64,000 nt of DNA from Gottfriedia endophytica (lineage in GTDB: Bacteria > Bacillota > Bacilli > Bacillales > Bacillaceae_G): contig NZ_JAGIYQ010000006.1 in the NCBI RefSeq assembly GCF_017814275.1, positions 124,001-188,000 on the forward strand, written 5' to 3'. Each line of letters starts with the position of its first letter. Within the stretch, counting starts at the first letter, position 1. This document shows, in pieces, positions 9,901 through 18,710 of the stretch. The position numbers were made by a program, and so were the translations under genes. The notes below the pieces were generated by a model. That model was not told the origin of the DNA. It was given only the letters and a program-made list of their open reading frames with translations, and made no database searches.

Positions 9901-10119
9901 AATCCGGCTGTTGAGAAACAAGCAGCAGATCGTGCCCATCGGATTGGCCAAACTGATGCTGTCCAAGTTATCAAGCTTATTTCACGTGGTACAATCGAAG
10001 AAAAAATCAATGAACTGCAAGAAAAAAAGCAACATTTAATTGAAGAAATTATCGATTCAAATGGGAATGCTACAACTACTCTTACAGATGAAGACATCCG
10101 TGAAATATTAATGATATAA
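6901..10119 (+). CDS. SWIM zinc finger / SNF2-family DEAD-like helicase (YwqA type)
   Basis: ATP-dependent DNA translocase of 1072 residues. The SWIM zinc finger is CSC...CQH at about residues 68-85. A long helicase-associated region follows. The SNF2 ATPase has Walker A DDMGLGKT (about 644-651) and box II DEAQ (about 744-747), and the C-terminal helicase domain has SLKAGGVGLNLTGA and the arginine-finger region DRAHRIGQT. This is the order seen in B. subtilis YwqA and other SWI2/SNF2 proteins of Firmicutes, whose exact role (transcription recycling or DNA repair) is unsettled. The ATG at 6901 follows a strong AGGAAGGAG. A hairpin terminator follows at 10136. Confidence 0.9.
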   Translation: MLLNIKLNQKMIKEMCGTVSFKRGEAFCRSNKVIFEYYGPDVCEARVKGTEDFYVTIEKDTKSGFHTKCSCPSLSSFQRDCQHIAAVLLSIHDHHRKGTVPVVSNKKQFESSASQALTEGLLNLFNDQPKRSSGHQLHFENRQVLDVEFICKPVILGKGRNIFGIEVKIGPTNVQNIRDFLNQVKSGNPSFFYDPSMHCFQKETDAVIQLLIQVIQDEKLFIDTLEDEHDLTIDKHLLIIPPSYLKHLIPLLTRAPLVKLHFDENAFTGLHLSEEPLPLTFTITETDAKNYQLEIQGLNQIIVLDSYGCVLSTGKLVQMNSDDRKRLLDLKQILDASGTDQIQISQEQIDFFLEKVVPGLKRLGDVQLSEALTKNVARTPLIAKLYLDRVKNRLLAGLDFHYENIVINPLENREIQLETPLFRDHDKENAIFQLMEDRSFTKTDGGFYLHNEELEYEFLYHVVPKLQKLVQIYATTAVRNRIFRENTPPRIRVKVNKERTNWLEFKFELDGIPDKQIREVLIALEEKRKYYRLRNGSLFSLETRELKEINRFLNALPIQKEDLDSDFQLPIIQGLQLLDSVDDSKLFTLEESFREFLEKIHNPDSLEFEVPKSLETTLRDYQKCGYKWMKTLASYGFGGILADDMGLGKTLQSITFIVSELQDIRKKKWPALIVCPSSLTYNWLSEFLKFAPNLQVTVIDGNKTDRLKTMENVTDADVVITSYPLLRRDIKWFENQDFHTVFFDEAQAFKNPTTQTARAVKKIKADYRFALTGTPVENSLEELWSIYHVVFPQLFQGMKEYSNLSKKSIARRIRPFLLRRLKEDVLSELPEKIETLESVELLPDQKKLYAAYLAKLKHDTLKHLDKNQETLGKNRIKILAGLTRLRQICCHPSLFVNEYKGSSAKYEQLMQILEESRLSNRRVLIFSQFTKMLELIGRELAIKGQPFFYLDGQTPSEERMEICNRFNAGERDLFLISLKAGGVGLNLTGANTVILYDIWWNPAVEKQAADRAHRIGQTDAVQVIKLISRGTIEEKINELQEKKQHLIEEIIDSNGNATTTLTDEDIREILMI

Positions 10120-10135
10120 GAATAAGTTTCAATAG

Positions 10136-10173
10136 AAAAGCATGACCTCATTTTTATGAATGTCATGCTTTTC
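10136..10173. terminator. Bidirectional terminator between the SNF2 gene and hisJ
   Basis: AAAAGCATGAC (10136-10146) pairs with GTCATGCTTTT. The A-run on one side and T-run on the other let it serve both converging genes. Confidence 0.85.
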
Positions 10174-10180
10174 TGTTCGG

Positions 10181-11008
10181 CTATACATGTTTCATAGAAG
10201 ATTGAAAAACGTCATATCCTCTTCCTACATCTTCTACCCCGTGCGCATCTGAACCATACATGAATGGGATGCCCATTTTAATAGCTTTTTGCACAATGTT
10301 ATTTAAGGGATATGTTTCCCCACAATAAGGTTTAAATAGCCCAGCAGTATTATAATCTAATGAATACTGTTTGTTTTTGATTAACTTTAAGATTCCATCT
10401 ACTTTTTCATCAATAACCGTGCTTGTTTCAATCCCAATAAAAGTCTTAAATTTATTACAAAGGGTCATATGTCCAATTCTTGTTGGTTTATTGATTCCTA
10501 AATCAGCATTGATTGATTCAATTACCATATCGTAATAAGAAAGCTGGAATTTTTCAGGATTACCATAATATGAAACAAGTCCTTCTGCTGTATCTTTTGC
10601 ATCATAATCAACACAGCGCCAGCCACTTATACCTTTAAGGAAATGCACAGACACTAGACCAGTATCGCAATATTTCCCATAATCGTTTAGAAATTGCTTT
10701 GTCCATTGAGTATGGTCTGGTAAAAAATCAATTTCGAAACCAACTTTAATAGTGATTTTGTCTTTATATTTATTTTTAACATACAACATTTCTTTGATGT
10801 AATCATCGGTCTCATTTTCATGGAATGTAATCGTTGGAACGGCTTCTAATGGAACTAAATCCTTTAAAAAAGATTCAGGTAATGGCGGATGTTCCGTAAT
10901 GTGATATTCATCAAAGCCTAATTCAATTGCTCGTTCAATTAATTTTTCAACGTGTTCCCCTGAACCATGTGGACAAAAGTGTGAATGAGTGTGCCCATCT
11001 ATTTTCAA
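10181..11008 (-). CDS. hisJ: Histidinol-phosphatase (PHP family)
   Basis: Converts L-histidinol phosphate to histidinol, the next-to-last part of histidine synthesis. It is 275 residues, a polymerase-and-histidinol-phosphatase (PHP) metal hydrolase. Metal-binding motifs visible are [12 protein letters not shown] at the N-terminus, ITEHPP (about residues 37-42), a central GFEIDFLPD, and [11 protein letters not shown] near the C-terminus. Last gene of the minus-strand his operon; its ATG overlaps the hisIE stop by 4 nt, indicating translational coupling. Confidence 0.95.
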   Translation of the reverse strand: MKIDGHTHSHFCPHGSGEHVEKLIERAIELGFDEYHITEHPPLPESFLKDLVPLEAVPTITFHENETDDYIKEMLYVKNKYKDKITIKVGFEIDFLPDHTQWTKQFLNDYGKYCDTGLVSVHFLKGISGWRCVDYDAKDTAEGLVSYYGNPEKFQLSYYDMVIESINADLGINKPTRIGHMTLCNKFKTFIGIETSTVIDEKVDGILKLIKNKQYSLDYNTAGLFKPYCGETYPLNNIVQKAIKMGIPFMYGSDAHGVEDVGRGYDVFQSSMKHV

Positions 11009-11616
11009 GATTTCACCTTCTCTTTTCTGGATGCAAGCGCAGACTGAATGTCTTCTAAGGTCACTCCTTTTTCAACCATTAACACAAGTACATGGTAAAC
11101 AAGATCACTAATCTCATAGATTAATTCTTCTGTTCCTTCATTTTTTGCACCGATGATGACCTCACTTGTTTCTTCTCCAACCTTTTTAAGGATTTTATCA
11201 ATTCCTTTTTCAAATAAATAGTTTGTATACGATCCTTCAATTGGAGAATTCTTTCTTTCAATGATTGTTTCATATAAAGTATTTAGGATTGACTTCTCAC
11301 TTTTCTTATCCGTAAAACAAGACCAGCTACCTGTATGACAAGCAACGCCACTTTGTTCAACTAGTAGTAAGATAGAATCTTGGTCACAATCATAATAACT
11401 TGCCACTACTTTTTGAAGATGACCAGAAGTTTCTCCCTTCTTCCATAATTGTTGTCGACTACGGCTATAATACGTTGCATAGCCTGTTTCAAGTGTTAGT
11501 TGAAGAGCTTCCTTATTCATATACGCTAACATTAATACATCTTTCGTTTCGCTATCCTGTGCAATGACTGGTACTAAACCATCTTGGTTAAAATTTACTT
11601 TTTCAATTTGAATCAT
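11005..11616 (-). CDS. hisIE: Bifunctional phosphoribosyl-AMP cyclohydrolase / phosphoribosyl-ATP diphosphatase
   Basis: Catalyses the second and third steps of histidine synthesis in one 203-residue chain. The N-terminal HisI half contains [17 protein letters not shown] and the zinc-binding cysteines in DCDQDSILL and [10 protein letters not shown]. The C-terminal HisE half (about residues 115-200) is the all-alpha pyrophosphohydrolase with the [16 protein letters not shown] motif. Fusion of the two activities is normal in Bacilli. The ATG at 11616 follows GGGAGTGAG. Confidence 0.96.
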   Translation of the reverse strand: MIQIEKVNFNQDGLVPVIAQDSETKDVLMLAYMNKEALQLTLETGYATYYSRSRQQLWKKGETSGHLQKVVASYYDCDQDSILLLVEQSGVACHTGSWSCFTDKKSEKSILNTLYETIIERKNSPIEGSYTNYLFEKGIDKILKKVGEETSEVIIGAKNEGTEELIYEISDLVYHVLVLMVEKGVTLEDIQSALASRKEKVKS

Positions 11617-11639
11617 TCTCTCTCACTCCCACTATATAA

Positions 11640-12398
11640 TTACCCTCGAATGCAAATACCTTCTTCTAGTAAATAGTTCTTTAAATCATTTATTTTAATA
11701 TCACCAAAATGAAAAACAGAAGCAGCTAACACACCATCAACATTTGCTTTTTCGATCGCTTCCTTAAAATGCTCCATCGTACCTGCTCCGCCTGACGCGA
11801 TCACTGGTACATTTACTTCGTCTGTGATTAATTTAAGGATAGTCAAATCATATCCATTTCTCATCCCATCTTCATTTATGCTATTAAGCACAATCTCGCC
11901 GGCACCTAGCTCGACACCTTTTTTTGCCCATTCCACTGCATGAAGTTCTGTTTCCGTTCTTCCTCCATTGATAAATACTTTGTATTCTCCAAGTTCATTT
12001 TGCTTCGCATCGATTGAAAGCACTACACATTGAGAACCAAATTTTTGAGCCGATTCTCGTATTAAATTAGGATTTTTTACAGCTGCAGAATTAACTGATA
12101 CTTTGTCTGCTCCTTTTCTTAAAATCCGTGTAAAATCTTCAATTGTTCGAATGCCTCCCCCAACACAAAAGGGAATTCGAAGTTCTTTTGCTACGTTCGA
12201 AACATACTCAAGAGAAATATCTCTGTCCTCATTCGAAGCAGTTATATCATAGAAAACTAGCTCATCAGCTCCATTTTCACTATAGTATTTACCCAATACT
12301 TCAGGAGAATCAACATCAATGATTCCTTCAAATTGTTTCCCCTTAACCACTCGGCCATTTCGAACGTCTAGGCAAGGTATGATTCGTTTTGCAAGCAT
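11640..12398 (-). CDS. hisF: Imidazole glycerol phosphate synthase cyclase subunit
   Basis: TIM-barrel cyclase that, with HisH, turns PRFAR and ammonia into imidazole glycerol phosphate and AICAR. It is 252 residues, typical for the family. It starts with the signature [20 protein letters not shown]; the catalytic aspartates are in CLDV and SINEDG, and the second phosphate site is SGGAG near residue 200. Its 5' end overlaps hisA by 31 nt. Confidence 0.97.
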   Translation of the reverse strand: MLAKRIIPCLDVRNGRVVKGKQFEGIIDVDSPEVLGKYYSENGADELVFYDITASNEDRDISLEYVSNVAKELRIPFCVGGGIRTIEDFTRILRKGADKVSVNSAAVKNPNLIRESAQKFGSQCVVLSIDAKQNELGEYKVFINGGRTETELHAVEWAKKGVELGAGEIVLNSINEDGMRNGYDLTILKLITDEVNVPVIASGGAGTMEHFKEAIEKANVDGVLAASVFHFGDIKINDLKNYLLEEGICIRG

Positions 12399-13099
12399 TG
12401 AAGTGCCTCCTCTACAGTAAACTTCCCTTCATATAAGGCTTTTCCAGTGATAGCTCCGTAAGCACCAATTTCCGCTAACTCTTTTAATTCTTTCAGAGAA
12501 CCGATTCCACCTGATGCAATAATGTTTACACTTTCTAGATCTAGTAGCTTTTTATAGATTTCTATATTCGGACCGCTTAGCATACCGTCCTTTGAAATGT
12601 CTGTATAAATGATTGTCTTCACGCCAAGGTTCAATAAGTTTTTACAAAACACTAAACTATCCATGTTCGATAATGTTTCCCAACCATGCGTTGCCACCTT
12701 TGAGTCTTTTGCATCGACGCCCACTGCTATTTTTTCTGCATATTGTTTAACAGCTTCTTTCACAAACTCTTCGCTTTCAACCGCAATAGTCCCAAGTATG
12801 ACGCGTTCTACCCCACATTGAATCCATCCATCAATACTCTCGATTGTTCGGATTCCTCCACCAACTTGCACAGACAAATTCGTTTCTTGGATGATTTTCT
12901 TTATCGTTTCTTTGTTCAATCCATTACCAGTACGAGCTCCATCTAAATCAACGACATGTAAGAAAGTAGCACCATCTTGTTCAAATTGTTTTGCCATTTT
13001 AAGAGGATCTTCGCTATAAACTTTTACATCCGAAAAGTCTCCTTGCTTTAATCTCACGCATTTCCCATCTTTTAAATCAATTGCTGGAAATAGTTTCAT
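12368..13099 (-). CDS. hisA: ProFAR isomerase
   Basis: 1-(5-phosphoribosyl)-5-[(5-phosphoribosylamino)methylideneamino]imidazole-4-carboxamide isomerase, fourth step of the pathway. It is a 243-residue TIM barrel homologous to HisF. It has [14 protein letters not shown] at the N-terminus with the catalytic Asp, VGGGIR at about residue 80, DISKDGM with the second catalytic Asp, and ASGGIGS for the phosphate. It overlaps hisH by 23 nt and hisF by 31 nt, as expected of a tightly coupled operon. Confidence 0.96.
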   Translation of the reverse strand: MKLFPAIDLKDGKCVRLKQGDFSDVKVYSEDPLKMAKQFEQDGATFLHVVDLDGARTGNGLNKETIKKIIQETNLSVQVGGGIRTIESIDGWIQCGVERVILGTIAVESEEFVKEAVKQYAEKIAVGVDAKDSKVATHGWETLSNMDSLVFCKNLLNLGVKTIIYTDISKDGMLSGPNIEIYKKLLDLESVNIIASGGIGSLKELKELAEIGAYGAITGKALYEGKFTVEEALQCLQNESYLA

Positions 13100-13700
13100 A
13101 GCTAATCATCTCCTTAAATGTTTTTAGTAGGTTTAGTCCGGCTTCGCTACTTTTCTCAGGGTGAAATTGCATGCCATAAATGTTTTTGCTATTTACAATT
13201 GCGGGTACTTTTACGCCGTAATCACTATACGCAACTATATTTTCATCATCTGCTTGTGCGTAATATGAATGAACAAAGTAAACATAATCTCCGTCTAAAT
13301 TGTTCTTTAAGATTGGGTCATTTTTATAAAAAGTTAGTGAATTCCATCCCATATGCGGGACCTTTACAGTATCTGGAATCCTTTTGATTGTTCCTTTTAA
13401 TAATCCTAGCCCTTCATACTTTCCTTCTTCCTCACTAAATTCATAAAGCAACTGCATTCCAAGACAAATTCCTAAAAAAGGCGTTCCTTCCATTGCTTTC
13501 TTTTTTAACACATCAATTAAATTTCGTTTCTTTAATTCATCCATAGCAGCTCCAAAAGCACCTACTCCTGGAAGAATAATTGAGGAAGCATTTTGGATAA
13601 CTTCTTTGTCATCACTAATTTCTACATCTAATCCAATCTGCTCAAACGCGCGTTGTAATGAACTTAAATTCCCGGCTCCATAGTCCACAATAATATTCAA
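13077..13700 (-). CDS. hisH: Imidazole glycerol phosphate synthase glutaminase subunit
   Basis: Class I glutamine amidotransferase that supplies ammonia to HisF. It is 207 residues long. The catalytic cysteine is in GICLGMQLL (about residue 80), and the His/Glu pair is in MQFHPEKSSEAG near the C-terminus. The oxyanion-hole region is LPGVGAFG. It starts immediately downstream of hisB and overlaps hisA. Confidence 0.96.
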   Translation of the reverse strand: MNIIVDYGAGNLSSLQRAFEQIGLDVEISDDKEVIQNASSIILPGVGAFGAAMDELKKRNLIDVLKKKAMEGTPFLGICLGMQLLYEFSEEEGKYEGLGLLKGTIKRIPDTVKVPHMGWNSLTFYKNDPILKNNLDGDYVYFVHSYYAQADDENIVAYSDYGVKVPAIVNSKNIYGMQFHPEKSSEAGLNLLKTFKEMISYETISSN

Positions 13701-14279
13701 TTACAACACTCCCTTCGTCGATGGAATTTCATTTGAAACGATTTTACACGCCTCTTTTATAGCTCGGCCAAATGCTTTAAATAATGCTTCAATTTTATGA
13801 TGATCATTTTCACCATAAAGAACTTCCATATGACAGTTCATCTTTGCTTCATTTGAAACAGATTTAAAAAATTCTTTCACATTTTGTGTATCAAGCATAC
13901 CTACTTTTTCTCTTTCAAGTTTCGCGTCGTAGATAAGATAAGGACGCCCACTAAAATCAATAACTACTCTTGCCAATGTTTCATCCATTGGAACATAGGA
14001 TGATCCGTATCGATTCACTCCTTTTTTATCTCCAAGCGCTTCAAGTAACGCTTGTCCTAAAGCCAGACCAATATCTTCTGTTGTGTGATGATCATCTACT
14101 TCAATATCGCCATTACATTCAATGGTTAAATCAATACCACTATGGAATGAAAAGAGTGTTAACATATGATCAAGAAAACCAATCCCTGTCGAAATGTTGC
14201 TTTTTCCTGTTCCATCAAGATTTAGTGATAATGCAATAGCAGTTTCTTTTGTTGTTCGTGATATCGTTGATACTCTCAT
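13701..14279 (-). CDS. hisB: Imidazoleglycerol-phosphate dehydratase
   Basis: Mn-dependent dehydratase making imidazole acetol phosphate. It is 192 residues, the monofunctional form. The two histidine metal motifs are DDHHTTED (about residues 62-69) and NDHHKIEA (about 157-164), with the FLDHML helix near residue 35. Its start overlaps the hisD stop by one base, and its stop abuts the hisH start. Confidence 0.97.
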   Translation of the reverse strand: MRVSTISRTTKETAIALSLNLDGTGKSNISTGIGFLDHMLTLFSFHSGIDLTIECNGDIEVDDHHTTEDIGLALGQALLEALGDKKGVNRYGSSYVPMDETLARVVIDFSGRPYLIYDAKLEREKVGMLDTQNVKEFFKSVSNEAKMNCHMEVLYGENDHHKIEALFKAFGRAIKEACKIVSNEIPSTKGVL

Positions 14280-15562
14280 CAGTTACCCTCCTCAAATCGA
14301 ATCGAAACGGAACGAGCATGTGCATATAGCCCTTCTTCATTTGCCAATGTTTCGATTGTTTCTTTTGCTTTGCTAAGTGATTGTTTACTAAAGTACACGA
14401 CAGATGTTTTCTTCAAGAAATCCAGCACACTTAAGGACGAAGCAAATCGTGCTGTTCCACTTGTTGGTAATGTATGATTTGTACCTGCATAATAATCTCC
14501 AACTGATTCAGGCGTATATTCTCCAATAAAGATTGCACCTGCATTCGTAATCTTTTCTGCCATTTCAATTGGGTTTTCTGTCATCACTTCAACATGCTCT
14601 GGTGCCATTTTATTCACAATCTCAATTGCGTCATCCATTTTATCTGTTAGGATAATCGCACCGTATTGGTCAAATGCCTTTTCGATAATTACTTTTTTGG
14701 GTTGTTCATCGATCAGCATGCTAATTTCACTTTGTATTTGTTCAGCAAGGCTCAATGAATTTGTTAGTACAACACTTGACGCCATTTCATCATGTTCAGC
14801 TTGTGCCATTAAATCCGCTGCAATAAATCGCGGGTTAGCCGTTTCATCTGCTACAATAACTACTTCAGTTGGTCCTGCAATCATATCAATCCCAACAATG
14901 CCTGATACAAGTCGCTTTGCCGTTGCCACATACATATTTCCCGGTCCGACGATTTTATCCACTTTCGGAATTTGGCTTGTTCCGTACGCTAACGCAGCCA
15001 CCCCTTGTGCTCCTCCCACTTTGAATACTCGATTGACGCCTGAAATTTTCGCAGCTACTAACAAAGAGTTATTAATTTTTCCTTCTTTATTTGGCGGAGT
15101 AATCATAATGACATCTTTTACGCCTGCAATAATTGCTGGTATAGCATTCATTAGGACGGTAGATGGATATGCTGCTTTTCCTCCTGGTATATATAAGCCA
15201 ACCGTTTGAATTGGTCGCACAATTTGTTGGATAAATTGATCTGTTTCTTCTATTTTATATCCCGTTAGTTTTTGCTTAATATGGAATCGTTCAATATTCT
15301 CTTTTGCGACTAACAGCGCATCAATTACGTTTTGATTTGTTTCTTGAAAAGCTTGTTCAAATTCTTCTTCCGACACTTCAAAATTCATTAATTCCGTGCC
15401 ATCAAATTTTTTTGTATAGTTTGAAACAGCAAGATCACCATTTTCTTTTACATCTTGAATAATCTCTTTCACAACTTTTTCAACTTGTTCTGTTGGTAAA
15501 TTTGAACGCGAAATGATTTTATTTAATTGGTTACTTTGATCAGTTGATTGATAAATTTTCAT
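14279..15562 (-). CDS. hisD: Histidinol dehydrogenase
   Basis: Zinc enzyme that oxidises histidinol to histidine with two NAD. It is 427 residues, standard length. Characteristic pieces are [14 protein letters not shown], the segment [21 protein letters not shown], the catalytic AQAEHDE segment, and the C-terminal substrate-binding [12 protein letters not shown]. It overlaps hisG by 23 nt. Confidence 0.97.
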   Translation of the reverse strand: MKIYQSTDQSNQLNKIISRSNLPTEQVEKVVKEIIQDVKENGDLAVSNYTKKFDGTELMNFEVSEEEFEQAFQETNQNVIDALLVAKENIERFHIKQKLTGYKIEETDQFIQQIVRPIQTVGLYIPGGKAAYPSTVLMNAIPAIIAGVKDVIMITPPNKEGKINNSLLVAAKISGVNRVFKVGGAQGVAALAYGTSQIPKVDKIVGPGNMYVATAKRLVSGIVGIDMIAGPTEVVIVADETANPRFIAADLMAQAEHDEMASSVVLTNSLSLAEQIQSEISMLIDEQPKKVIIEKAFDQYGAIILTDKMDDAIEIVNKMAPEHVEVMTENPIEMAEKITNAGAIFIGEYTPESVGDYYAGTNHTLPTSGTARFASSLSVLDFLKKTSVVYFSKQSLSKAKETIETLANEEGLYAHARSVSIRFEEGN

Positions 15563-16187
15563 TATACTTCTCTCTCCCCTCAGAGATTTTTCGTGTATAT
15601 GACATGATTTTTTCGTACTGGAAACGATAGCTTACTTTATTGCAAATCACTTTAGCGCTAATTGGCATCATTTCTTCTAAAACAACCAAACCATTTGCTT
15701 TTAATGTGTTACCTGTTTCAACTAGGTCAACAATTACATCTGATAGCCCCATGATTGGAGCTAATTCAACTGAGCCATTTAAAGGGATAATTTCAATATC
15801 CTCTTTTTGAAAATATTTCTTTGTGATATTGGGATATTTCGTTGCAATTCGAATGTTGTTTTTTAAACGAAATTGTTTATTTTGCGGAAAGCTTGCAACC
15901 GCAAAGGTACATTTTCCAAATTGCAGGTCGAGTAATTCATAAACGTCTCCTTCTTGCTCTAAAATGACGTCTTTTCCGACAACTCCAAGATCTGCAACTC
16001 CTTTTTCAACATACGTAACAACATCGACAGGTTTAACAAAAATATATTTAATGAGATTTACATGATCCTCAAATACTAGTTTTCTAGAACCCTGGTCAAT
16101 CCAATCACCCATCCCTATTTCATAGAAAATTTTATTCATATCTTTTTCGATTCTACCTTTTGCGATTGCAACGGTTAGCCATTCCAT
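15540..16187 (-). CDS. hisG: ATP phosphoribosyltransferase, short catalytic subunit
   Basis: First and committed step of histidine synthesis (ATP + PRPP). The 215-residue short form lacks the C-terminal regulatory domain of long HisG and needs HisZ as partner, which is the adjacent upstream gene. The PRPP-binding loop DLVETGNTLKANGL is at about residues 154-167. It overlaps hisZ by 13 nt, consistent with a HisG-HisZ complex made in fixed ratio. Confidence 0.96.
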   Translation of the reverse strand: MEWLTVAIAKGRIEKDMNKIFYEIGMGDWIDQGSRKLVFEDHVNLIKYIFVKPVDVVTYVEKGVADLGVVGKDVILEQEGDVYELLDLQFGKCTFAVASFPQNKQFRLKNNIRIATKYPNITKKYFQKEDIEIIPLNGSVELAPIMGLSDVIVDLVETGNTLKANGLVVLEEMMPISAKVICNKVSYRFQYEKIMSYTRKISEGREKYNENLSIN

Positions 16188-17098
16188 GTGTTATCCCTCT
16201 CTTTCGCTTGAATCCAAGCATTTACATCAATCGAAAATCCGATAGCACCAATTTTTTGGCCATATTCTTTCGTTAATGAATCATATCTACCACCGCTAAG
16301 TACAGCTCTTGGTAAGTTTGGATAATATCCTTTAAAAATAATCCCCTCGTAATAATCCAATTCATTAATCATCGATAAATCAAAGTAAATATTTGAATTA
16401 ATCTCCGTAAATTTTCGGAATGACTCTACTGCATTTTGCATTTTTTCGTTTAAAAGATATTGTGGCTCAATGGTAATAAGTTGATCTAACTTACCATGAA
16501 ACGTAAATAGTTTTTCAAATACTTCTTTTACTTCATCCTTGCTGTTTTTTTGATTCATAAATTGAGTACAGCCATGGAAATCTTTTGCATAGATTAGTTT
16601 CTTAAGTTCATAACGTTCATTTTTAGTTAAGTTACATTCATCTAATAATCCCTCTAAGAAACCCGTGTGACCAATTTCAAGAATAAAATGGTAATCTTTC
16701 AAATAATTGCAAGCCATCTCGACTATTTCACACTCTGAACTAGCAGATATCTCACCTAAAATTTCAATACCAAATTGGCTGATTTCTTTTACCGATTTTT
16801 TACTACTTCGATAGTTCGTAGATTGATAAAATAGCTTCACTTTATCTTTTTGATTTATATTTGGTAACACTTCTTTGATCATTGCAGTCGTAATATCTGG
16901 ACGTAATAATAGCTGCTGATAACCATTCATTACGACAACCATTTGCTCTCTTGTTAAACTCGGGTTTTTACAAGTAAATTGCTCATACTTTTCGAATAAT
17001 GCTGGTTGAAAAGGAAAGTACCCCTTTTGTAATGCAAAATCTTCCATACTTCTCTTTATTTCATAACGTTTTAATGATTGCTGTAATAGTTCATCCAT
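16175..17098 (-). CDS. hisZ: ATP phosphoribosyltransferase regulatory subunit, short form
   Basis: Histidyl-tRNA-synthetase-like partner of short HisG, needed for activity and feedback inhibition. A class II synthetase core is visible: LLLRPDITTAMIKEV (motif 2 region) and GGRYDSLTKEYGQKIGAIGF near the end. The open frame reaches 17107, but ATG 17098 has the better-spaced AAGGAG. At about 307 residues it ends right after the motif-3 segment. Typical Bacillus HisZ proteins are near 390, so the C-terminal domain appears to be absent. It is the first gene after the leader-peptide attenuator. Confidence 0.9.
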   Translation of the reverse strand: MDELLQQSLKRYEIKRSMEDFALQKGYFPFQPALFEKYEQFTCKNPSLTREQMVVVMNGYQQLLLRPDITTAMIKEVLPNINQKDKVKLFYQSTNYRSSKKSVKEISQFGIEILGEISASSECEIVEMACNYLKDYHFILEIGHTGFLEGLLDECNLTKNERYELKKLIYAKDFHGCTQFMNQKNSKDEVKEVFEKLFTFHGKLDQLITIEPQYLLNEKMQNAVESFRKFTEINSNIYFDLSMINELDYYEGIIFKGYYPNLPRAVLSGGRYDSLTKEYGQKIGAIGFSIDVNAWIQAKERDNTWNG

Positions 17099-17124
17099 TT
17101 CTGTCATCTCCTTTTAAAAGTAGA

Positions 17125-17156
17125 AAAGCCATACAGGTAAGTACCTGTATGGCTTT
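17125..17156 (-). terminator. Attenuator-type terminator in the his leader
   Basis: AAAGCCATACAGGTA and its exact complement form a 15-bp stem with a 2-nt loop, ending 27 nt before the hisZ start. On the minus strand it is followed by TTCTACTTTT. Its place between a His-rich leader peptide and hisZ suggests conditional termination. Confidence 0.8.
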
Positions 17157-17226
17157 CCAGCGACACAAGCACTTATCGTAACACGAATAGGGCTTGTATC
17201 CATGAACATTTTTTTAGTTCATAGAT

Positions 17227-17283
17227 TCAATCCCTCTTACGATGATGATGTTTTAATGCGTTAATCATTTGTGCTTGTAACAT
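17227..17283 (-). CDS. His-rich leader peptide of the hisZGDBHAF-IE-J operon
   Basis: An 18-codon frame reads MLQAQMINALKHHHRKRD and stops with TGA. An AAAGGGGA ribosome site precedes the ATG at good distance. Three adjacent His codons (17250-17242) in a peptide of this size, between hisC and hisZ, are the hallmark of ribosome-mediated attenuation. Downstream, segment 17162-17172 can pair either with 17192-17200 or with the leader codons at 17271-17278, and a strong terminator follows. No T-box consensus (AGGGTGGNACCGCG) is seen. The exact antiterminator could not be resolved by eye. Confidence 0.8.
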   Translation of the reverse strand: MLQAQMINALKHHHRKRD

Positions 17284-17318
17284 TGTAGATGTCCCCTTTG
17301 ATTGATTATTTTTCAGCT

Positions 17319-18404
17319 TTAAACGTTTAACGATGTTTTCTTAACTATAAATTCTTTCAAGCAATTGATTAATCCTTCAGTATCAGATTGCTTACCAATT
17401 GTAACCCGAATAGCATTTGGAAAATGTCGGATAATAAAACCTTTTGATTCAAGTTTTTCAAAAATGTCTTTACTATTTTCTATTTCTAAGTAAATAAAAT
17501 TAGTTTGCGATGGAAAATATGAGATACCATATGTTTCGCAAAAATCTACATACTGTTGTAATCCTTCTGAATTCTTACTGACACATTCTTTAATAAATTT
17601 TTGGTCTTCTAGTGCTGCCATTGCTGCAATTTGAGCAGTCAGTGAAGTATTATATGGAAGTCTTACTTTATTTAATTCTGCCATTAGATTGGGATGACCA
17701 ATTCCATATCCAATTCGAAACGATGCTAGACCATATACTTTAGAGAATGTACGTAGAATAATGACATTATCGAATTGGTGAAGTAATGAAATCGTATTTG
17801 GAAAGTCCTCTGCTATTGCATATTCTACATATGCTTCATCAACGACAACATAAGTTGATTTTGGAACTGACTGTAAAAAATTCTCTAACTCTGCTTGATT
17901 TACATAAGTACCAGTAGGATTAGCCGGATTACAAATCCATACAATTTTGGTTTGTTCATCTATTTGTTCTAACATCTCATTAAGGTCATGAACACCATTT
18001 AACAATGGCACATTACGTACTTCAGCACCTTCAATAATGGCATGGTGTTCATATTGAGAAAAAGTAGGTGTAGCTTGTACAATATTATGCTTTGATTCTA
18101 TTAAACCACGACTAATCATTTGAATGACTTCGTCTGCTCCACTGCCAAATAGCAATTGCTCTGGCTGAACACTTAAAAATTCAGCAACCTTTTGACTTAG
18201 TGCTTCTCCAGGACCATCAGGATAAATTGCAAATTGTTCAGAAATGGTCTGTAATGCTTCGAAAACCTTTGATGAACAGCCAAATGGGTTTTCATTCGCA
18301 TTCAATTTCACAACTCGATCAAGTCCATGCATTTTTTTTATTAATTCAATTGGCTTTCCTGGATTATATGATTCTAAGTTTGCAATTTGTGATTTTATAT
18401 TCAT
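17319..18404 (-). CDS. hisC: Histidinol-phosphate aminotransferase
   Basis: PLP-dependent transaminase forming histidinol phosphate; members of this family can also act on aromatic amino acids. ATG 18404 is chosen over the longer frame (18431) because AGGGAGAG lies at proper distance, giving 361 residues. Motifs: LNANENPFG at the N-terminus, CNPANPTGTY, and the PLP lysine in RTFSKVYGLASFRIGYG. It lies upstream of the his leader peptide and has its own promoter. The rest of the his genes are thus separated from it by an attenuator. Confidence 0.94.
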   Translation of the reverse strand: MNIKSQIANLESYNPGKPIELIKKMHGLDRVVKLNANENPFGCSSKVFEALQTISEQFAIYPDGPGEALSQKVAEFLSVQPEQLLFGSGADEVIQMISRGLIESKHNIVQATPTFSQYEHHAIIEGAEVRNVPLLNGVHDLNEMLEQIDEQTKIVWICNPANPTGTYVNQAELENFLQSVPKSTYVVVDEAYVEYAIAEDFPNTISLLHQFDNVIILRTFSKVYGLASFRIGYGIGHPNLMAELNKVRLPYNTSLTAQIAAMAALEDQKFIKECVSKNSEGLQQYVDFCETYGISYFPSQTNFIYLEIENSKDIFEKLESKGFIIRHFPNAIRVTIGKQSDTEGLINCLKEFIVKKTSLNV

Positions 18405-18501
18405 TAAACACTCTCTCCCTGTTAATGACATTTTAAAAGAATGTTGTTTCTATCTTGGTATGATGAACATGTTTTAAAAATTCAAGATTAAGATATTTAT
18501 G

Positions 18502-18530
18502 ATTATACATTCTACTGAATAATAATACAA
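18502..18530 (-). promoter_or_regulatory. Sigma-A-type promoter of hisC
   Basis: TTGTAT (18530-18525), a 17-nt spacer and TATAAT (18507-18502) on the minus strand. Transcription would start near 18495, about 90 nt before the hisC start codon. Confidence 0.75.
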
Positions 18531-18639
18531 TATTTATTCTATGGTAATCTTTACTTATTAATTTATTTTTTAACAGTAGTTGCTATGAGGATTAAGCTTA
18601 CTAGAATAATTAACTAATACATTAGATTATTATCTAACT

Positions 18640-18682
18640 AAAAAATGGATAGAGTAACAGAATATTTTCTACCCCTATCCAT
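18640..18682 (-). terminator. Rho-independent terminator of the N-acetyltransferase gene
   Basis: ATGGATAG and CTATCCAT arms extended by pairs toward the loop, followed on the minus strand by six T. It lies 30 nt past the stop of the gene ending at 18711. Confidence 0.85.
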
Positions 18683-18710
18683 TCATTTATAAAATCTATT
18701 ATTATATAAT

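Noticed and set aside
17101-17320. T-box riboswitch before hisZ
   Set aside because: No AGGGTGGNACCGCG-type T-box sequence or specifier-loop structure; the short HHH peptide explains the region better.
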